The notes beneath the pieces are model-generated. The model saw only the letters and a list, made by a program, of their open reading frames with translations, was not told the origin of the DNA and made no database searches. Position numbers and translations under genes: made by a program. This document shows, piece after piece, positions 36,733 to 45,143 of a stretch of DNA of 64,000 nt. Source of the DNA: Agromyces albus (GTDB lineage: Bacteria; Actinomycetota; Actinomycetes; Actinomycetales; Microbacteriaceae). Every line of letters starts with the position of its first letter. Within the stretch, counting starts at the first letter, position 1. Where the stretch lies: positions 58,522-122,521 of the forward strand of contig NZ_SDPN01000007.1 of the NCBI RefSeq assembly GCF_004134825.1, read 5' to 3'.

Positions 36733-37208
36733 GCGGAGCAGGATCGCCCGAGCTCGACGTCGACGGCACAGGCCTCCGGGTCGTCATCGTCGCCGGACTC
36801 TGGCACGACGAGATCACGAACGGCCTGATCGCCGGGGCGACGCGCACGCTCGAGGCATCCGGAGCCGAGTTCTTGCTCGTGCGGGTGCCCGGCAGCTTCG
36901 AGCTGCCCGTCGTGGCCAAGGCGTCTCTCGACGCCGGCGCCGACGCGGTCGTCGCCCTCGGGGTGATCATCCGCGGCGGCACGCCGCACTTCGAGTACGT
37001 CTCCGCGGCGGCGACCGACGGACTCACGCGCGTCGCCCTCGACACGGGCAAGCCCGTGGGCTTCGGCGTGCTGACCCTCGACGACGAGCAGCAGGGCCTC
37101 GACCGCGCCGGACTTCCCGGTTCGAAGGAGGACAAGGGGCGGGAGGCCGCCGAGGCGGCACTCGCCACGGCGCGCGTGCTGCGACGCGTCTGGGGCCGAA
37201 ACGCCTAG
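36729..37208 (+). CDS. ribH: 6,7-dimethyl-8-ribityllumazine synthase
   Basis: A 159-residue lumazine synthase. Family marks: [48 protein letters not shown] (catalytic His) and [16 protein letters not shown]. The start overlaps the ribBA stop by 4 bp, closing the riboflavin operon. Confidence 0.97.
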   Translation: MSGAGSPELDVDGTGLRVVIVAGLWHDEITNGLIAGATRTLEASGAEFLLVRVPGSFELPVVAKASLDAGADAVVALGVIIRGGTPHFEYVSAAATDGLTRVALDTGKPVGFGVLTLDDEQQGLDRAGLPGSKEDKGREAAEAALATARVLRRVWGRNA

Positions 37209-37217
37209 GCTCTGGGC

Positions 37218-37574
37218 ATGGAAATCCTCCGCACCATCCTGCTCATCCTCCACTTCGTAGGGCTCGCCTCGCTGCTCGGCGGCTTCCTCGTGCAGGTGAA
37301 GGCGATCGGCGCGGGCAGGGGAACGGTCGTGCCGGCGATGGTGCACGGTGCCCTCACCCAACTCGTGACGGGCCTGCTGCTCGTCGCGACGATCCAGATG
37401 GGCGACCTCGACGAGCTGAACAACGCGAAGATCGCGGTGAAGCTCGTCATCGCGGCCGTCATCACGGTGCTCGTGTTCGTGTACCGCAAGAAGGCGCCGG
37501 CGCCCTCGTGGGCGCTGTGGTCGATCGGGGCGCTCACCGTCGCGAACATCGCCGTCGCGGTCGCCTGGCGCTGA
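37218..37574 (+). CDS. Small integral membrane protein, unknown function
   Basis: A 118-residue protein made almost wholly of four membrane helices (LRTILLILHFVGLASLLGGF, ALTQLVTGLLLVATIQM, KLVIAAVITVLVFVY and LWSIGALTVANIAVAVAW). It starts 9 bp after ribH and is probably read on the same mRNA. Similar four-helix proteins often follow ribH in Microbacteriaceae as far as I recall; a role in flavin transport would be a guess only. Confidence 0.8.
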   Translation: MEILRTILLILHFVGLASLLGGFLVQVKAIGAGRGTVVPAMVHGALTQLVTGLLLVATIQMGDLDELNNAKIAVKLVIAAVITVLVFVYRKKAPAPSWALWSIGALTVANIAVAVAWR

Positions 37575-37772
37575 GCCGGTCGACGCTGAGCCGATCGGCG
37601 CCGTTCGTCGCATTTTCACCACCGCTCGTCTCGCGGGAGTCGACCCTCGAATGGGGTACGCCGTAGGGTGTTTCGGTTGCCACAAGCGACGATTCCTTCC
37701 CTTCGCGGTGATTCCCGTCTGATCGACGCGTCCCGCGGGGGCCTCCTTCCCACCTTCGGAGTCCTCGCAGCG

Positions 37773-39164
37773 ATGTCCTCAACCACTTCCGCGTCCACGT
37801 CGGCCGCGCCATCCGCCCCCGCCAATCCGCGCAACCGAGTGGTGCTCGCGAGCCTCATCGGCACGACGATCGAGTTCTACGACTTCTACGTCTACGCCAC
37901 GGCCGCGGTGCTCGTCTTCCCGCACCTCTTCTTCCCCGCAGGCGACCCCACGACTGCGCTGTTGCAGTCCTTCGCCATCTTCGGCGCGGCGATGGTCGCC
38001 CGCCCGGTCGGCGCCGTCATCTTCGGCCACCTCGGCGACAAGCACGGTCGCAAGGCGACCCTCGTCGGGGCGCTCCTCACGATGGGCGTCGCGACCTTCC
38101 TCATCGGACTCCTCCCGACGTACCTCATGGTCGGATGGTTCGCCCCGCTGCTGCTCGTGATCCTGCGCATCGCCCAGGGCTTCGCGCTCGGCGGCGAGTG
38201 GTCGGGGGCTGCGCTCGTCGCGACCGAGAACGCGCCAGAGGGCAAGCGCGCCTGGTACGGCACCTTCCCGCAGCTCGGCGCGCCGATCGGGTTCATCATC
38301 GCGAACGGCCTGTTCCTCATCATCGCGGCCCTGCTCCCGTCGGATGACCCGAACTCTTCGCTGCCCTCGGCCGCGTTCCTCGACTGGGGATGGCGCATCC
38401 CGTTCCTGTTCTCGGTCGTCATGGTCATCGTCGGTCTCTGGGTACGACTGCGCCTCGTCGAGTCGACGGCGTTCTCCAAGGCCTCGAAGGAGGGCAAGCT
38501 CACGAAGCTGCCCCTCGCGAGCGTCTTCAAGAACCACTGGAAGCAGCTCATCCTCGGCACGTTCTTCATGTTGGCCACGTACGTGCTCTTCTACCTCATG
38601 ACGACCTTCTCGCTCGGGTACGGCACGAAGCCCACCGATGTTCCGGTTCCCGGACTCGGGTACTCGTACACGACGTTCGTGCTCATGCTCATCGGCGGAG
38701 TCGTCTTCTTCGGCATCTTCACCCTGCTCTCCGGACCGTGGGCCGACCGCTGGGGCCGGCGCAAGACGCTCATCTGGGTCACGCTCGGCATCATCGTGTT
38801 CGGCCTGCTCTGGGTGCCGTTCCTCAGCGCAGGATTCCCGGGGGTCATGGCCTGGCTCATCGTCGGGTTCGCGCTCATGGGCATGACGTTCGGGCCGATG
38901 GGTGCGCTCCTGCCCGAGCTCTTCCCCACCAACGTGCGCTACACCGGTTCGGGCATCTCCTACAACGTGTCGTCGATCCTCGGCGCGGCCGTCGCGCCCT
39001 TCATCGGCACCGCGCTCTGGGCCGCTGGCGGCGGCAGCCCGTTCTGGGTCGGCATCTACCTGTCGGTCATGGCCGTGCTCACGCTCATCGCGCTCATCGT
39101 CTCGAAGGAGACGAAGGACGTCGACTACGAGTCCGCGGGCCTCGAGTCGTCGGCGGTGTTGTAG
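37773..39164 (+). CDS. MFS transporter, metabolite:H+ symporter (MHS) family
   Basis: A 463-residue, 12-helix proton symporter like ProP, KgtP and ShiA. The family mark TTIEFYDFYVYATAA opens helix 1; GHLGDKHGRKATLV is the loop 2-3 signature and RIAQGFALGGEWSGAALVATE follows helix 4. The last ~20 residues are acidic. ATG 37773 is taken because the GGAGTCC ribosome-like site is upstream and the N-terminus then has normal length; an open frame extends to GTG 37668. Substrate cannot be assigned. A GGATGC-core terminator follows. Confidence 0.9.
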   Translation: MSSTTSASTSAAPSAPANPRNRVVLASLIGTTIEFYDFYVYATAAVLVFPHLFFPAGDPTTALLQSFAIFGAAMVARPVGAVIFGHLGDKHGRKATLVGALLTMGVATFLIGLLPTYLMVGWFAPLLLVILRIAQGFALGGEWSGAALVATENAPEGKRAWYGTFPQLGAPIGFIIANGLFLIIAALLPSDDPNSSLPSAAFLDWGWRIPFLFSVVMVIVGLWVRLRLVESTAFSKASKEGKLTKLPLASVFKNHWKQLILGTFFMLATYVLFYLMTTFSLGYGTKPTDVPVPGLGYSYTTFVLMLIGGVVFFGIFTLLSGPWADRWGRRKTLIWVTLGIIVFGLLWVPFLSAGFPGVMAWLIVGFALMGMTFGPMGALLPELFPTNVRYTGSGISYNVSSILGAAVAPFIGTALWAAGGGSPFWVGIYLSVMAVLTLIALIVSKETKDVDYESAGLESSAVL

Positions 39165-39175
39165 CGCCATCGAAG

Positions 39176-39205
39176 GAAGGGCGGATGCTGCGGCATCCGC
39201 CCTTC
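39176..39205 (+). terminator. Terminator after the MHS transporter, built on the GGATGC/GCATCC word
   Basis: GAAGGGCGGATGC, loop TGCG, GCATCCGCCCTTC: a perfect 13-bp stem 11 bp past the stop. The inner arm GGCGGATGC is identical to that of the terminator at 49033-49068. Confidence 0.8.
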
Positions 39206-39338
39206 GTCGTTCACGAGAACGTCACATGACCCTCTTCTGCCCTCGGGAAGCCCGGCGTAGCATGGCCTGCGAACAGGGCTGCCGAGTCATCCGCCGGCAT
39301 CGTCGACGCTCGGCCGCCCGGGACGGCTGGCCGCTGTG

Positions 39339-39767
39339 ATGAACATGACGATGGACATGATGAAGGGCGCCATGTCGTCGTCGGAGATGCCGATGAAAGG
39401 CATGGATCCGGCGATGATGCAGGAGTGTATGGAGGCCCTCTCCGCGTGCAGTCAAGCGTGCGTGATGTGCGCCGACGCCGACGCGAGCGAGGGCATGGGG
39501 CGCTGCGGATCGATGTGCGCCAACTGCGCCGACATGTGCGACACGATGATGAAGATGCTGCTCCGCGTGAACGGCTGGGACATGCAGGTGATGTCGTCGA
39601 TGATGCAGTCGACGATCATGATGGCCCGCGCGTGCTCGGCCGAGTGCATGATGCACGCCGAGATGGCCGAGCACTGCCGCATGTGCGCGATGGCGTGCGA
39701 TCAGGCCGTCATGGCCATGGAGAAGATGATGGGCTCGATGAGCGAGGCGATGCCGATGGGGTCGTGA
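39339..39767 (+). CDS. Four-helix-bundle copper storage protein-like (Csp/DUF326), Met-rich
   Basis: A 142-residue cytosolic protein (no signal peptide). Thirteen cysteines sit in CxxxC and CxxC spacing on four predicted helices (QECMEALSACSQACVMCADA, RCGSMCANCADMCDTMM, ARACSAECMMHAEMAEHC, CRMCAMACDQ), the pattern of Csp proteins that store many Cu(I) ions in a cysteine-lined bundle. In addition about 38 residues are methionine, clustered at both ends, which is extreme. GTG 39336 directly precedes the ATG and could also start. The neighbour at 39776 converges on it. Confidence 0.88.
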   Translation: MNMTMDMMKGAMSSSEMPMKGMDPAMMQECMEALSACSQACVMCADADASEGMGRCGSMCANCADMCDTMMKMLLRVNGWDMQVMSSMMQSTIMMARACSAECMMHAEMAEHCRMCAMACDQAVMAMEKMMGSMSEAMPMGS

Positions 39768-39775
39768 GCCCCAGC

Positions 39776-40129
39776 TCAGGCGGGCGCGACGCTGAACTGC
39801 TGCTCGCCCACGACGAGCACCCCGTAGACGGCGTGCAGGGCGACGGGATCGCCCGCCGAGAGCACGTCGCCGAGCGACTCGTGGTGCCAGACGCGAGTGA
39901 GGTCGCCGCTCGTGAATTCGGCGAGCGTGACGAACCCGTCGGCGTCGTTCGTGAGCACGATCGCGTCGATCCACTTGCTCGCCGCGACCGCCGCGAGCCG
40001 GTGCTGCATGCGGTGCAGCCCGTGACCGGGCCGCTCGCTCGAGCACTCCGCCGCCGCCTCGCAACCGCGCATGCCCATGACCGCGCCCTGGTGGGGCTCG
40101 GCGGCGGCGTGCGGTTCGCGGTACGACAT
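39776..40129 (-). CDS. Conserved-looking hypothetical protein with His/Met/Cys-rich N-terminus
   Basis: A 117-residue protein. The first ~45 residues are rich in His, Met and Cys (HAAAEPHQGAVMGMRGCEAA, then HGLHRMQHR), suggestive of metal binding; the rest looks beta-rich (KWIDAIVLTNDADGFVTLAE). ATG 40129 has GGAG 6 bases upstream. It converges on the copper-storage-like gene with an 8-bp gap, so a copper-related role is a fair but untested guess. I do not recognise the family. Confidence 0.65.
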   Translation of the reverse strand: MSYREPHAAAEPHQGAVMGMRGCEAAAECSSERPGHGLHRMQHRLAAVAASKWIDAIVLTNDADGFVTLAEFTSGDLTRVWHHESLGDVLSAGDPVALHAVYGVLVVGEQQFSVAPA

Positions 40130-40260
40130 GAGTGCTCCTCGGTGTTCGATTCCGCCACGGTACGCCGACCGTCGACGGATGTCTCGTGGCGGCGTAATGC
40201 GCGGAAACACTCGCGGAACGGTCGAGGCCCCGTCACGCTGACGGGATGCCGCCGACGCGG

Positions 40261-41097
40261 CTAGTCGAGGAAGAGCGTGCGGAGCCGCCTCGTCGTGAAG
40301 ACGATGCCGACGACCGCCATGACGACGTAGTAGAGCACGTGCCAGAGCATGCCCCAGCCGACGTCACCCGTCGTCAGCCCGCGCACGAGTTCGACGCCGT
40401 GCCAGAGCGGGAGCGCCTGGATCACGCCCTGCAACCACTCGGGATACACCGTGAGCGGATAGAACGTGGCCGAGAAGAGGAACATCGGCAGCAGGATGAA
40501 GTTGACCCAGTCCATCTGCTGGAACGTCTTCATGTAGCTCGTGACCGCCATGCCGAGGCTCGCGAAGCCGAGGGCGATGAGGAGCACTGCGGGCAGCGCG
40601 AGGATCGCCCACCACGAGAGGTTGAGGCCGAGCGCCTGCATCACGAGCTGGAATCCGACCGCGTAGAGCGCGCCGCGGAGGAGCGCGAGGAGGATCTCGC
40701 CGAGCGCCACGTCGAGCGGGCCGAGCGAGGTCGAGAGCATGCCCTCGTAGAGCTTCGTGAACTGCATCTTGAAGAAGACGTTCCACGTCGAGTCGTAGAT
40801 CGCCCCGTTCATCGCGGCGACCGCGAGCAGCGCCGGTGCGATGAACGCGGGGTAGGCCACCTCCTGTCCGCTCGCGGTCGTGACGGTGCCGACGAGCGTG
40901 CCGAGCCCGATGCCCATGGCGAGCAGGTAGAAGATCGGCTCGAAGAAGCCGCTGACGACGACGAGCCAGTTGGTGCTGCGAGTGGCGCGCCAGCCGCGCA
41001 GCATCACGGCACGGGCATTGCCGGCGTAGAGGGAACGGATGGGCCGCGGCAGTGCCGCCGACGACTGTACGGGATCGCGTTCGGTCACTCCACTCAT
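40261..41097 (-). CDS. ABC-2 type transporter permease
   Basis: A 278-residue exporter membrane subunit with six helices and the ABC-2 pattern: FEPIFYLLAMGIGLGTLVG, MNGAIYDSTWNVFFKMQF, and SATFYPLTVYPEWLQGVIQALPLWHGVEL near the C-terminus. Its start overlaps the other permease stop (ATGA). Together with 41094-41987 and the ATPase at 41984-42910 it forms a DrrAB/NodIJ-like efflux system. Substrate unknown; drug or lipid-linked compounds are typical. Confidence 0.9.
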   Translation of the reverse strand: MSGVTERDPVQSSAALPRPIRSLYAGNARAVMLRGWRATRSTNWLVVVSGFFEPIFYLLAMGIGLGTLVGTVTTASGQEVAYPAFIAPALLAVAAMNGAIYDSTWNVFFKMQFTKLYEGMLSTSLGPLDVALGEILLALLRGALYAVGFQLVMQALGLNLSWWAILALPAVLLIALGFASLGMAVTSYMKTFQQMDWVNFILLPMFLFSATFYPLTVYPEWLQGVIQALPLWHGVELVRGLTTGDVGWGMLWHVLYYVVMAVVGIVFTTRRLRTLFLD

Positions 41098-41987
41098 CGT
41101 CCGAGCCTCCGGATGGCGATGCGGCGGGCCCAGACCCAGCCGACGACGGTGAGGGCGAGGAGGTAGGCCACGTGCACAATCGTGAGCCAGATCGGCTCGC
41201 CGTAGCCGTAGGAGAACACCCGGGCGAGCTCGGTGCTGTGCCACAGCGGCGAGATCCAGCCGATCCACTGCAGCCAGACCGGGAAGATCGAGAGCGGGAA
41301 GAAGGTGCCGGAGAACAGGGTCATGGGCAGCACGATGAAGCGCATGACCATGGCAAGCTGCCCGGTGTCCTCTTCGAGCGTGGAGGTGTACGCCATCAGC
41401 ACGGCGCCGAACGCCAGGCCGCCGAGGAGTCCGGCGAAGATCATGAGGAACGCCGCGGGCGAGGGTGCCGCCCCGAAGACGACGATGAGCAGGAAGAACA
41501 GCACGAGGTTCACGAGCATCCGGATCGACACGGAGATGACCACGCCGTCGACGATCTGGGTGGGGCGCAGCGGCGAGGCGCTCATGCCGGTGAACGTGGG
41601 GTTCCACTTGTAGCCGAGCATGATCGGGTACGTGAACTCCTCGCTCGAGACCGTGATCGCCGCACTCGCGAGCAGCGCGGGCGCCACGAACACGAGGTAG
41701 CTCACGCCGCCGACAGCCCGGTCGCCGACATTCGCGTCGACGATGGTCGCGAGCCCGACGCCGAGGGCGTACAGGTAGATGAGCGGATTGCCGATGCCTG
41801 CGACGACGACCGTGCCGGTATAGCTCTTCATCACGCGGAAGCGATGGAGGGCCACGTACCAGGCGCCCCATCGACGCGGCATGCGCGCTGCCGCGAGGGC
41901 TCGAGCGGTGCCGGCCGATGCGACATCCGTCGGCCCGGTCTCGAGTCGACCCTTCGGGCCTCGACCTGCGGGTGCGGTCGCGCTCAT
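41094..41987 (-). CDS. ABC-2 type transporter permease
   Basis: A 297-residue permease homologous to its downstream neighbour. After a ~35-residue cytoplasmic tail come six helices; shared motifs are GNPLIYLYALGVGLATIVD and SGTFFPLSIFPVWLQWIGWI. The two permeases probably form a heterodimer. The gene overlaps both neighbours by 4 bp. Confidence 0.9.
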   Translation of the reverse strand: MSATAPAGRGPKGRLETGPTDVASAGTARALAAARMPRRWGAWYVALHRFRVMKSYTGTVVVAGIGNPLIYLYALGVGLATIVDANVGDRAVGGVSYLVFVAPALLASAAITVSSEEFTYPIMLGYKWNPTFTGMSASPLRPTQIVDGVVISVSIRMLVNLVLFFLLIVVFGAAPSPAAFLMIFAGLLGGLAFGAVLMAYTSTLEEDTGQLAMVMRFIVLPMTLFSGTFFPLSIFPVWLQWIGWISPLWHSTELARVFSYGYGEPIWLTIVHVAYLLALTVVGWVWARRIAIRRLGR

Positions 41988-42910
41988 TCGATGAGGCTCC
42001 TGCCGGTGAGGCGGAGGAACACGTCTTCGAGGCTCGAGCGCCGCACGAGGCTCGTGATGGGGTGCAGCCCTGCATCGGTGATGCGCTCGAGCTCGGCCTC
42101 GCCGTTGTCGCTGTAGATGAGGATGCGGTCGGGAAGCACCTCGGTGCGCTCGCCGATGCCCGAGAGGCGCTCGGCTACCCCGACGTTGCGATCGGAGCCG
42201 AAGCGCACCTCGAGCACCTCGCGAGACGAGTACCGGCGGATGAGCTCGGCCGGCGTGCCCTCGGCCATGATGGCGCCCTTGTCGACGACCACGAGCCGGT
42301 CGCAGAGCTGCTCGGCCTCGTCCATGTAGTGGGTCGTGAGCAGGAGCGTGGTGCCTTGCTCCTTGAGACGGAACAAGCGGTCCCAGAGGATGTGCCGAGC
42401 CTGGGGATCGAGGCCCGTCGTCGGCTCGTCGAGGAGGAGCACGCTCGGGTCGTTGATGAGCGCGCGAGCGATGGTGAGCCGCCGCTTCATGCCGCCCGAG
42501 AGCGCGTCGACCTTCGCCTTGCCCTTCTCCTCGAGCTGGGCGAACGCGAGCAGCTCGTCGGCCCGCTTCGCGACGACCTTGGCGGGCAGGCCGAAGTAGC
42601 GCCCGTAGACGAGGAGGTTCTCGCGCACGCGGAGCTCGGTGTCGAGGTTGTCGGATTGCGGCACGACGCCGAGCTGCGAGCGGATCTCCGGGCCGAAGGC
42701 ATCGGGATCGAGGCCGAGGATCGAGAGCTCGCCCGCCGTGCGAGTGGACACCGCGCCGACCATGCGCATCGTCGTGGACTTGCCCGCGCCGTTGGGGCCG
42801 AGGAGCCCGAACGACTCCCCCGGCGCCACCTCGAAGGAGATGCCGTCGACGGCGGCGAACTCGCCGTAGCGCTTGACGAGGTCGCGGGCGACGATGACTG
42901 GTGCTGGCAC
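41984..42910 (-). CDS. ABC-2 transporter ATP-binding protein (DrrA/NodI-like)
   Basis: A 308-residue ATPase. Walker A LLGPNGAGKSTT, Q-loop VVPQSDNLD, signature DALSGGMKRRLTIARAL, Walker B SVLLLDEPTTGLDPQ and H-loop TTHYMDEAE are complete; a ~80-residue C-terminal domain follows, as in drug and NodI exporters. GTG 42910 is the start, with a TATCGT -10 box 8 bases upstream. It leads the three-gene leftward operon. Confidence 0.93.
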   Translation of the reverse strand: MPAPVIVARDLVKRYGEFAAVDGISFEVAPGESFGLLGPNGAGKSTTMRMVGAVSTRTAGELSILGLDPDAFGPEIRSQLGVVPQSDNLDTELRVRENLLVYGRYFGLPAKVVAKRADELLAFAQLEEKGKAKVDALSGGMKRRLTIARALINDPSVLLLDEPTTGLDPQARHILWDRLFRLKEQGTTLLLTTHYMDEAEQLCDRLVVVDKGAIMAEGTPAELIRRYSSREVLEVRFGSDRNVGVAERLSGIGERTEVLPDRILIYSDNGEAELERITDAGLHPITSLVRRSSLEDVFLRLTGRSLIE

Positions 42911-42918
42911 AGTCCTTC

Positions 42919-42924
42919 ACGATA
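42919..42924 (-). promoter_or_regulatory. -10 element of the ABC-2 exporter operon
   Basis: TATCGT on the - strand ends 8 bases before GTG 42910; near-leaderless. Confidence 0.5.
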
Positions 42925-42997
42925 GCCCCGGCCGCCGACATCCGTCAGGGTCGCACGATTGACGCCCGACCACGCCGCCGACGTCGTCGGCGCCTCG

Positions 42998-43003
42998 TAC
43001 GAT
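42998..43003 (+). promoter_or_regulatory. -10 element of psuG, apparently leaderless
   Basis: TACGAT ends 6 bases before ATG 43010. Confidence 0.5.
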
Positions 43004-43009
43004 GACGTG

Positions 43010-43927
43010 ATGCAGACCCAATTCCCCGGCCTCCGCATCGGCGACGACGTGCAGCGCGCTCTCGACGCCGGCGCCCCCGTGCTCGCGCTCGAGTCCACGA
43101 TCCTGAGCCACGGCCTGCCGAGTCCCCGCAATCTCGCGGTCGCGCTGGAGTCTGAGGCGCAGGTGCGCGCCGCGGGCGTGGTGCCCGCGACGATCGGCGT
43201 GGTCGACGGCGTCGCCGTCGTCGGCCTCGCCGAAGCCGAGATCGAGCGACTCTGCACCGCCGGCGACGTCATCAAGGTGAGCGTGCGCGACCTCCCGATC
43301 GCGCAGGTCCAGCGGCGCGATGGCGGAACGACGGTGGCCGCGACGGCCTTCCTCGCGCACGCGACGGGCATCCGCGTCATGTCGACGGGCGGCCTCGGCG
43401 GCGTGCACCGCGGGGCGAGCGAGACCTTCGACGAGTCGGCCGACCTCGGCACGCTCGCCCGCACGCCGATCACGCTCGTGAGCGCCGGTGTGAAGTCGAT
43501 CCTCGACATCGGCGCCACCCTCGAGCGCCTCGAGACCCTGAACATCCCGGTCGTCGGGTACCGCACCAACCGCTACCCGGGCTTCTACATCGCCGACTCG
43601 GGCTTCCCGATCGACTACCGCATCGAGAGCCCGGCGGATGCCGCGGCGCTCGCCGCCGCCCGCGACGCCCTCGGGCTCGAGTCGGCCGTGCTCATCGCCA
43701 ACCCGGTCGACGCGGCGAAGCAGCTCGACCCCGAGTTCCACGACCGGGTGCTCGCCGAAGCCCTCGACGCAGCGGATGCCGCCGGCATCACGGGCCACGA
43801 CACGACCCCCTTCCTCCTCGAATTCGTGCAGCGAGCGACCGGCGGGCAGAGCCTCGAGGTGAACCTCGAGGTGTATCGCGGCAACGTCGCGCTCGGAGCG
43901 GAGATCGCGCGTGCCGTCGCCGGCTGA
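43010..43927 (+). CDS. psuG: Pseudouridine-5'-phosphate glycosidase
   Basis: A 305-residue enzyme cleaving the C-C bond of pseudouridine-5'-phosphate to uracil and ribose-5-phosphate. Family marks: VLALESTILSHGLPSPRN, PATIGVVDGVAVVGL, GGTTVAATAFLAHATGIRV, MSTGGLGGVHRGA and VGYRTNRYPGFY. The upstream-extended frame is rejected in favour of ATG 43010, which sits right behind a -10 box. It overlaps the kinase gene by 17 bp. Confidence 0.94.
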   Translation: MQTQFPGLRIGDDVQRALDAGAPVLALESTILSHGLPSPRNLAVALESEAQVRAAGVVPATIGVVDGVAVVGLAEAEIERLCTAGDVIKVSVRDLPIAQVQRRDGGTTVAATAFLAHATGIRVMSTGGLGGVHRGASETFDESADLGTLARTPITLVSAGVKSILDIGATLERLETLNIPVVGYRTNRYPGFYIADSGFPIDYRIESPADAAALAAARDALGLESAVLIANPVDAAKQLDPEFHDRVLAEALDAADAAGITGHDTTPFLLEFVQRATGGQSLEVNLEVYRGNVALGAEIARAVAG

Positions 43928-44816
43928 GCGGCCGGCCGGCGTGCTCGCCGTAGTCGGCGACCTCGTCGAAGACGTCGTCGTGTGGGCCGGCGAACCGGTG
44001 CGCACGGCGACCGACACCGCGGCACAGATCTTCCGCGCCCGCGGCGGCAGCGCGGCGAACGTCGCGGCCCTCGCCGCCGCGCACGTTCCCACGCGATTCA
44101 TCGGCAGGGTCGGCGCGGATGCCGCGGCCGAGGCGCTCGTGGCCGACCTCACGTCGCGCGGAGTCGACGTGCGGGTGCAGCGGGAGGGTCGCACCGGCAC
44201 GGTCGTGCTCCTCGTCGACGCAGACGGCGAGCGCACCATGTTCCCCGATCGCGGCGCGTCGGCGCTCCTCGACCACGTCGACGACCGTTGGCTCGACGGC
44301 GTCGCCTGGCTGCACGTGCCGGCCTACGGGCTCGAGCACGAGCCGATGCGCGGCGAGGTCGTGCGGCTCGCGGCGGCAGCGCGTGCTCGCGGCGCGGCCG
44401 TCTCGATCGATGCCTCGTCGACCGGGCTGCTCGCCGGGATCGGCGTCGACGTCGCGCTCGACCTCGTCCGCGCGGCCGCGCCCGACGTGCTCTTCGCGAA
44501 CGAGTCCGAAGCCGAGTTGCTCGGGCTCGCGGGCGGCGGAGCGGTCGCGGCATCCGTCGCGCACACCGTCGTCGTGAAGCACGGCCCGTTGCCGACCGAC
44601 GTGATCGAGGCGGGCCGGCTCGCGGCGCGCGTCGACGTGGCCCCGGTCGCGGGCATCCGCGACCTCACGGGTGCGGGCGATGCCTTCGCCGCCGGATTCC
44701 TCGCCGCAACACTGCAGGGCGCGGATGCCGCGGCGGCCTGCCTCGCGGGACATGCCGCCGCGGCATCCGTGCTCGCGAACCCGGGCGCGCACGCCGCCAC
44801 CGGCTCGTCAACCTGA
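43911..44816 (+). CDS. psuK: PfkB-family carbohydrate kinase, probable pseudouridine kinase
   Basis: A 301-residue ribokinase-fold kinase. It has ARGGSAANVAALAAAHVPTRFIG near the N-terminus and the catalytic LTGAGDAFAAGFLAAT (base Asp) at the C-terminus. It starts at GTG 43911 inside the end of psuG, so it is coupled to it; pairing with PsuG indicates phosphorylation of pseudouridine, the first step of its salvage. Specificity rests on context. The last 60 codons carry three CGGATGCC-type words. Confidence 0.85.
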   Translation: MPSPAERPAGVLAVVGDLVEDVVVWAGEPVRTATDTAAQIFRARGGSAANVAALAAAHVPTRFIGRVGADAAAEALVADLTSRGVDVRVQREGRTGTVVLLVDADGERTMFPDRGASALLDHVDDRWLDGVAWLHVPAYGLEHEPMRGEVVRLAAAARARGAAVSIDASSTGLLAGIGVDVALDLVRAAAPDVLFANESEAELLGLAGGGAVAASVAHTVVVKHGPLPTDVIEAGRLAARVDVAPVAGIRDLTGAGDAFAAGFLAATLQGADAAAACLAGHAAAASVLANPGAHAATGSST

Positions 44817-44841
44817 ATTGACACATCGAGTCGTGTCAATT
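44816..44841. promoter_or_regulatory. Inverted-repeat operator overlapping the promoter of the small HTH gene
   Basis: AATTGACAC and GTGTCAATT are perfect 9-bp arms 8 bp apart. The left arm contains a consensus -35 (TTGACA, 44818-44823); 17 bp later comes the -10 TACGGT (44841-44846), 7 bases before ATG 44854. Binding here would block the promoter, so autorepression by the HTH product is likely. Confidence 0.7.
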
Positions 44842-44853
44842 ACGGTTGACGCC

Positions 44854-45081
44854 ATGGACGACCGCACCCTCCGCACCGCCATCGCCGCAGCCGACGGCGA
44901 CGACCCCTACCGCGCCCTGCGCAAGCTGCACCATGCCCGCGTCGAGCTCAACCGTGCGCTCGACCGCGCCGAGGCGCTCGCGGTGCGTCGCGCACGCTCT
45001 GCGGGCACGAGCTGGCAGGTCATCGCGCTCGCCCTCGAGGTGAGCAAGCAAGCGGTGCACAAGAAGTACGGACGCAGCTAG
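44854..45081 (+). CDS. Small helix-turn-helix protein
   Basis: A 75-residue protein. The first half is a charged helix (LRKLHHARVELNRALDRAEAL), probably for dimerisation; the C-terminal half, SAGTSWQVIALALEVSKQAVHKKYG, reads as a helix-turn-helix with recognition helix KQAVHKKYG. Start ATG 44854 is leaderless behind a consensus promoter embedded in a 26-bp inverted repeat. It precedes the ABC exporter gene at 45144 by 62 bp and may regulate it as well as itself. Confidence 0.8.
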   Translation: MDDRTLRTAIAAADGDDPYRALRKLHHARVELNRALDRAEALAVRRARSAGTSWQVIALALEVSKQAVHKKYGRS

Positions 45082-45143
45082 GCCACGTAGGCTCCATTGG
45101 CGCGGTGGCGGCATCCGCTCGCCGCGCGGACCAGGAAGAGAAC

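Noticed and set aside
36477..37685. A 402-residue frame on - across ribBA and ribH
   Set aside because: Antisense shadow of two intact riboflavin genes linked by a 4-bp overlap.
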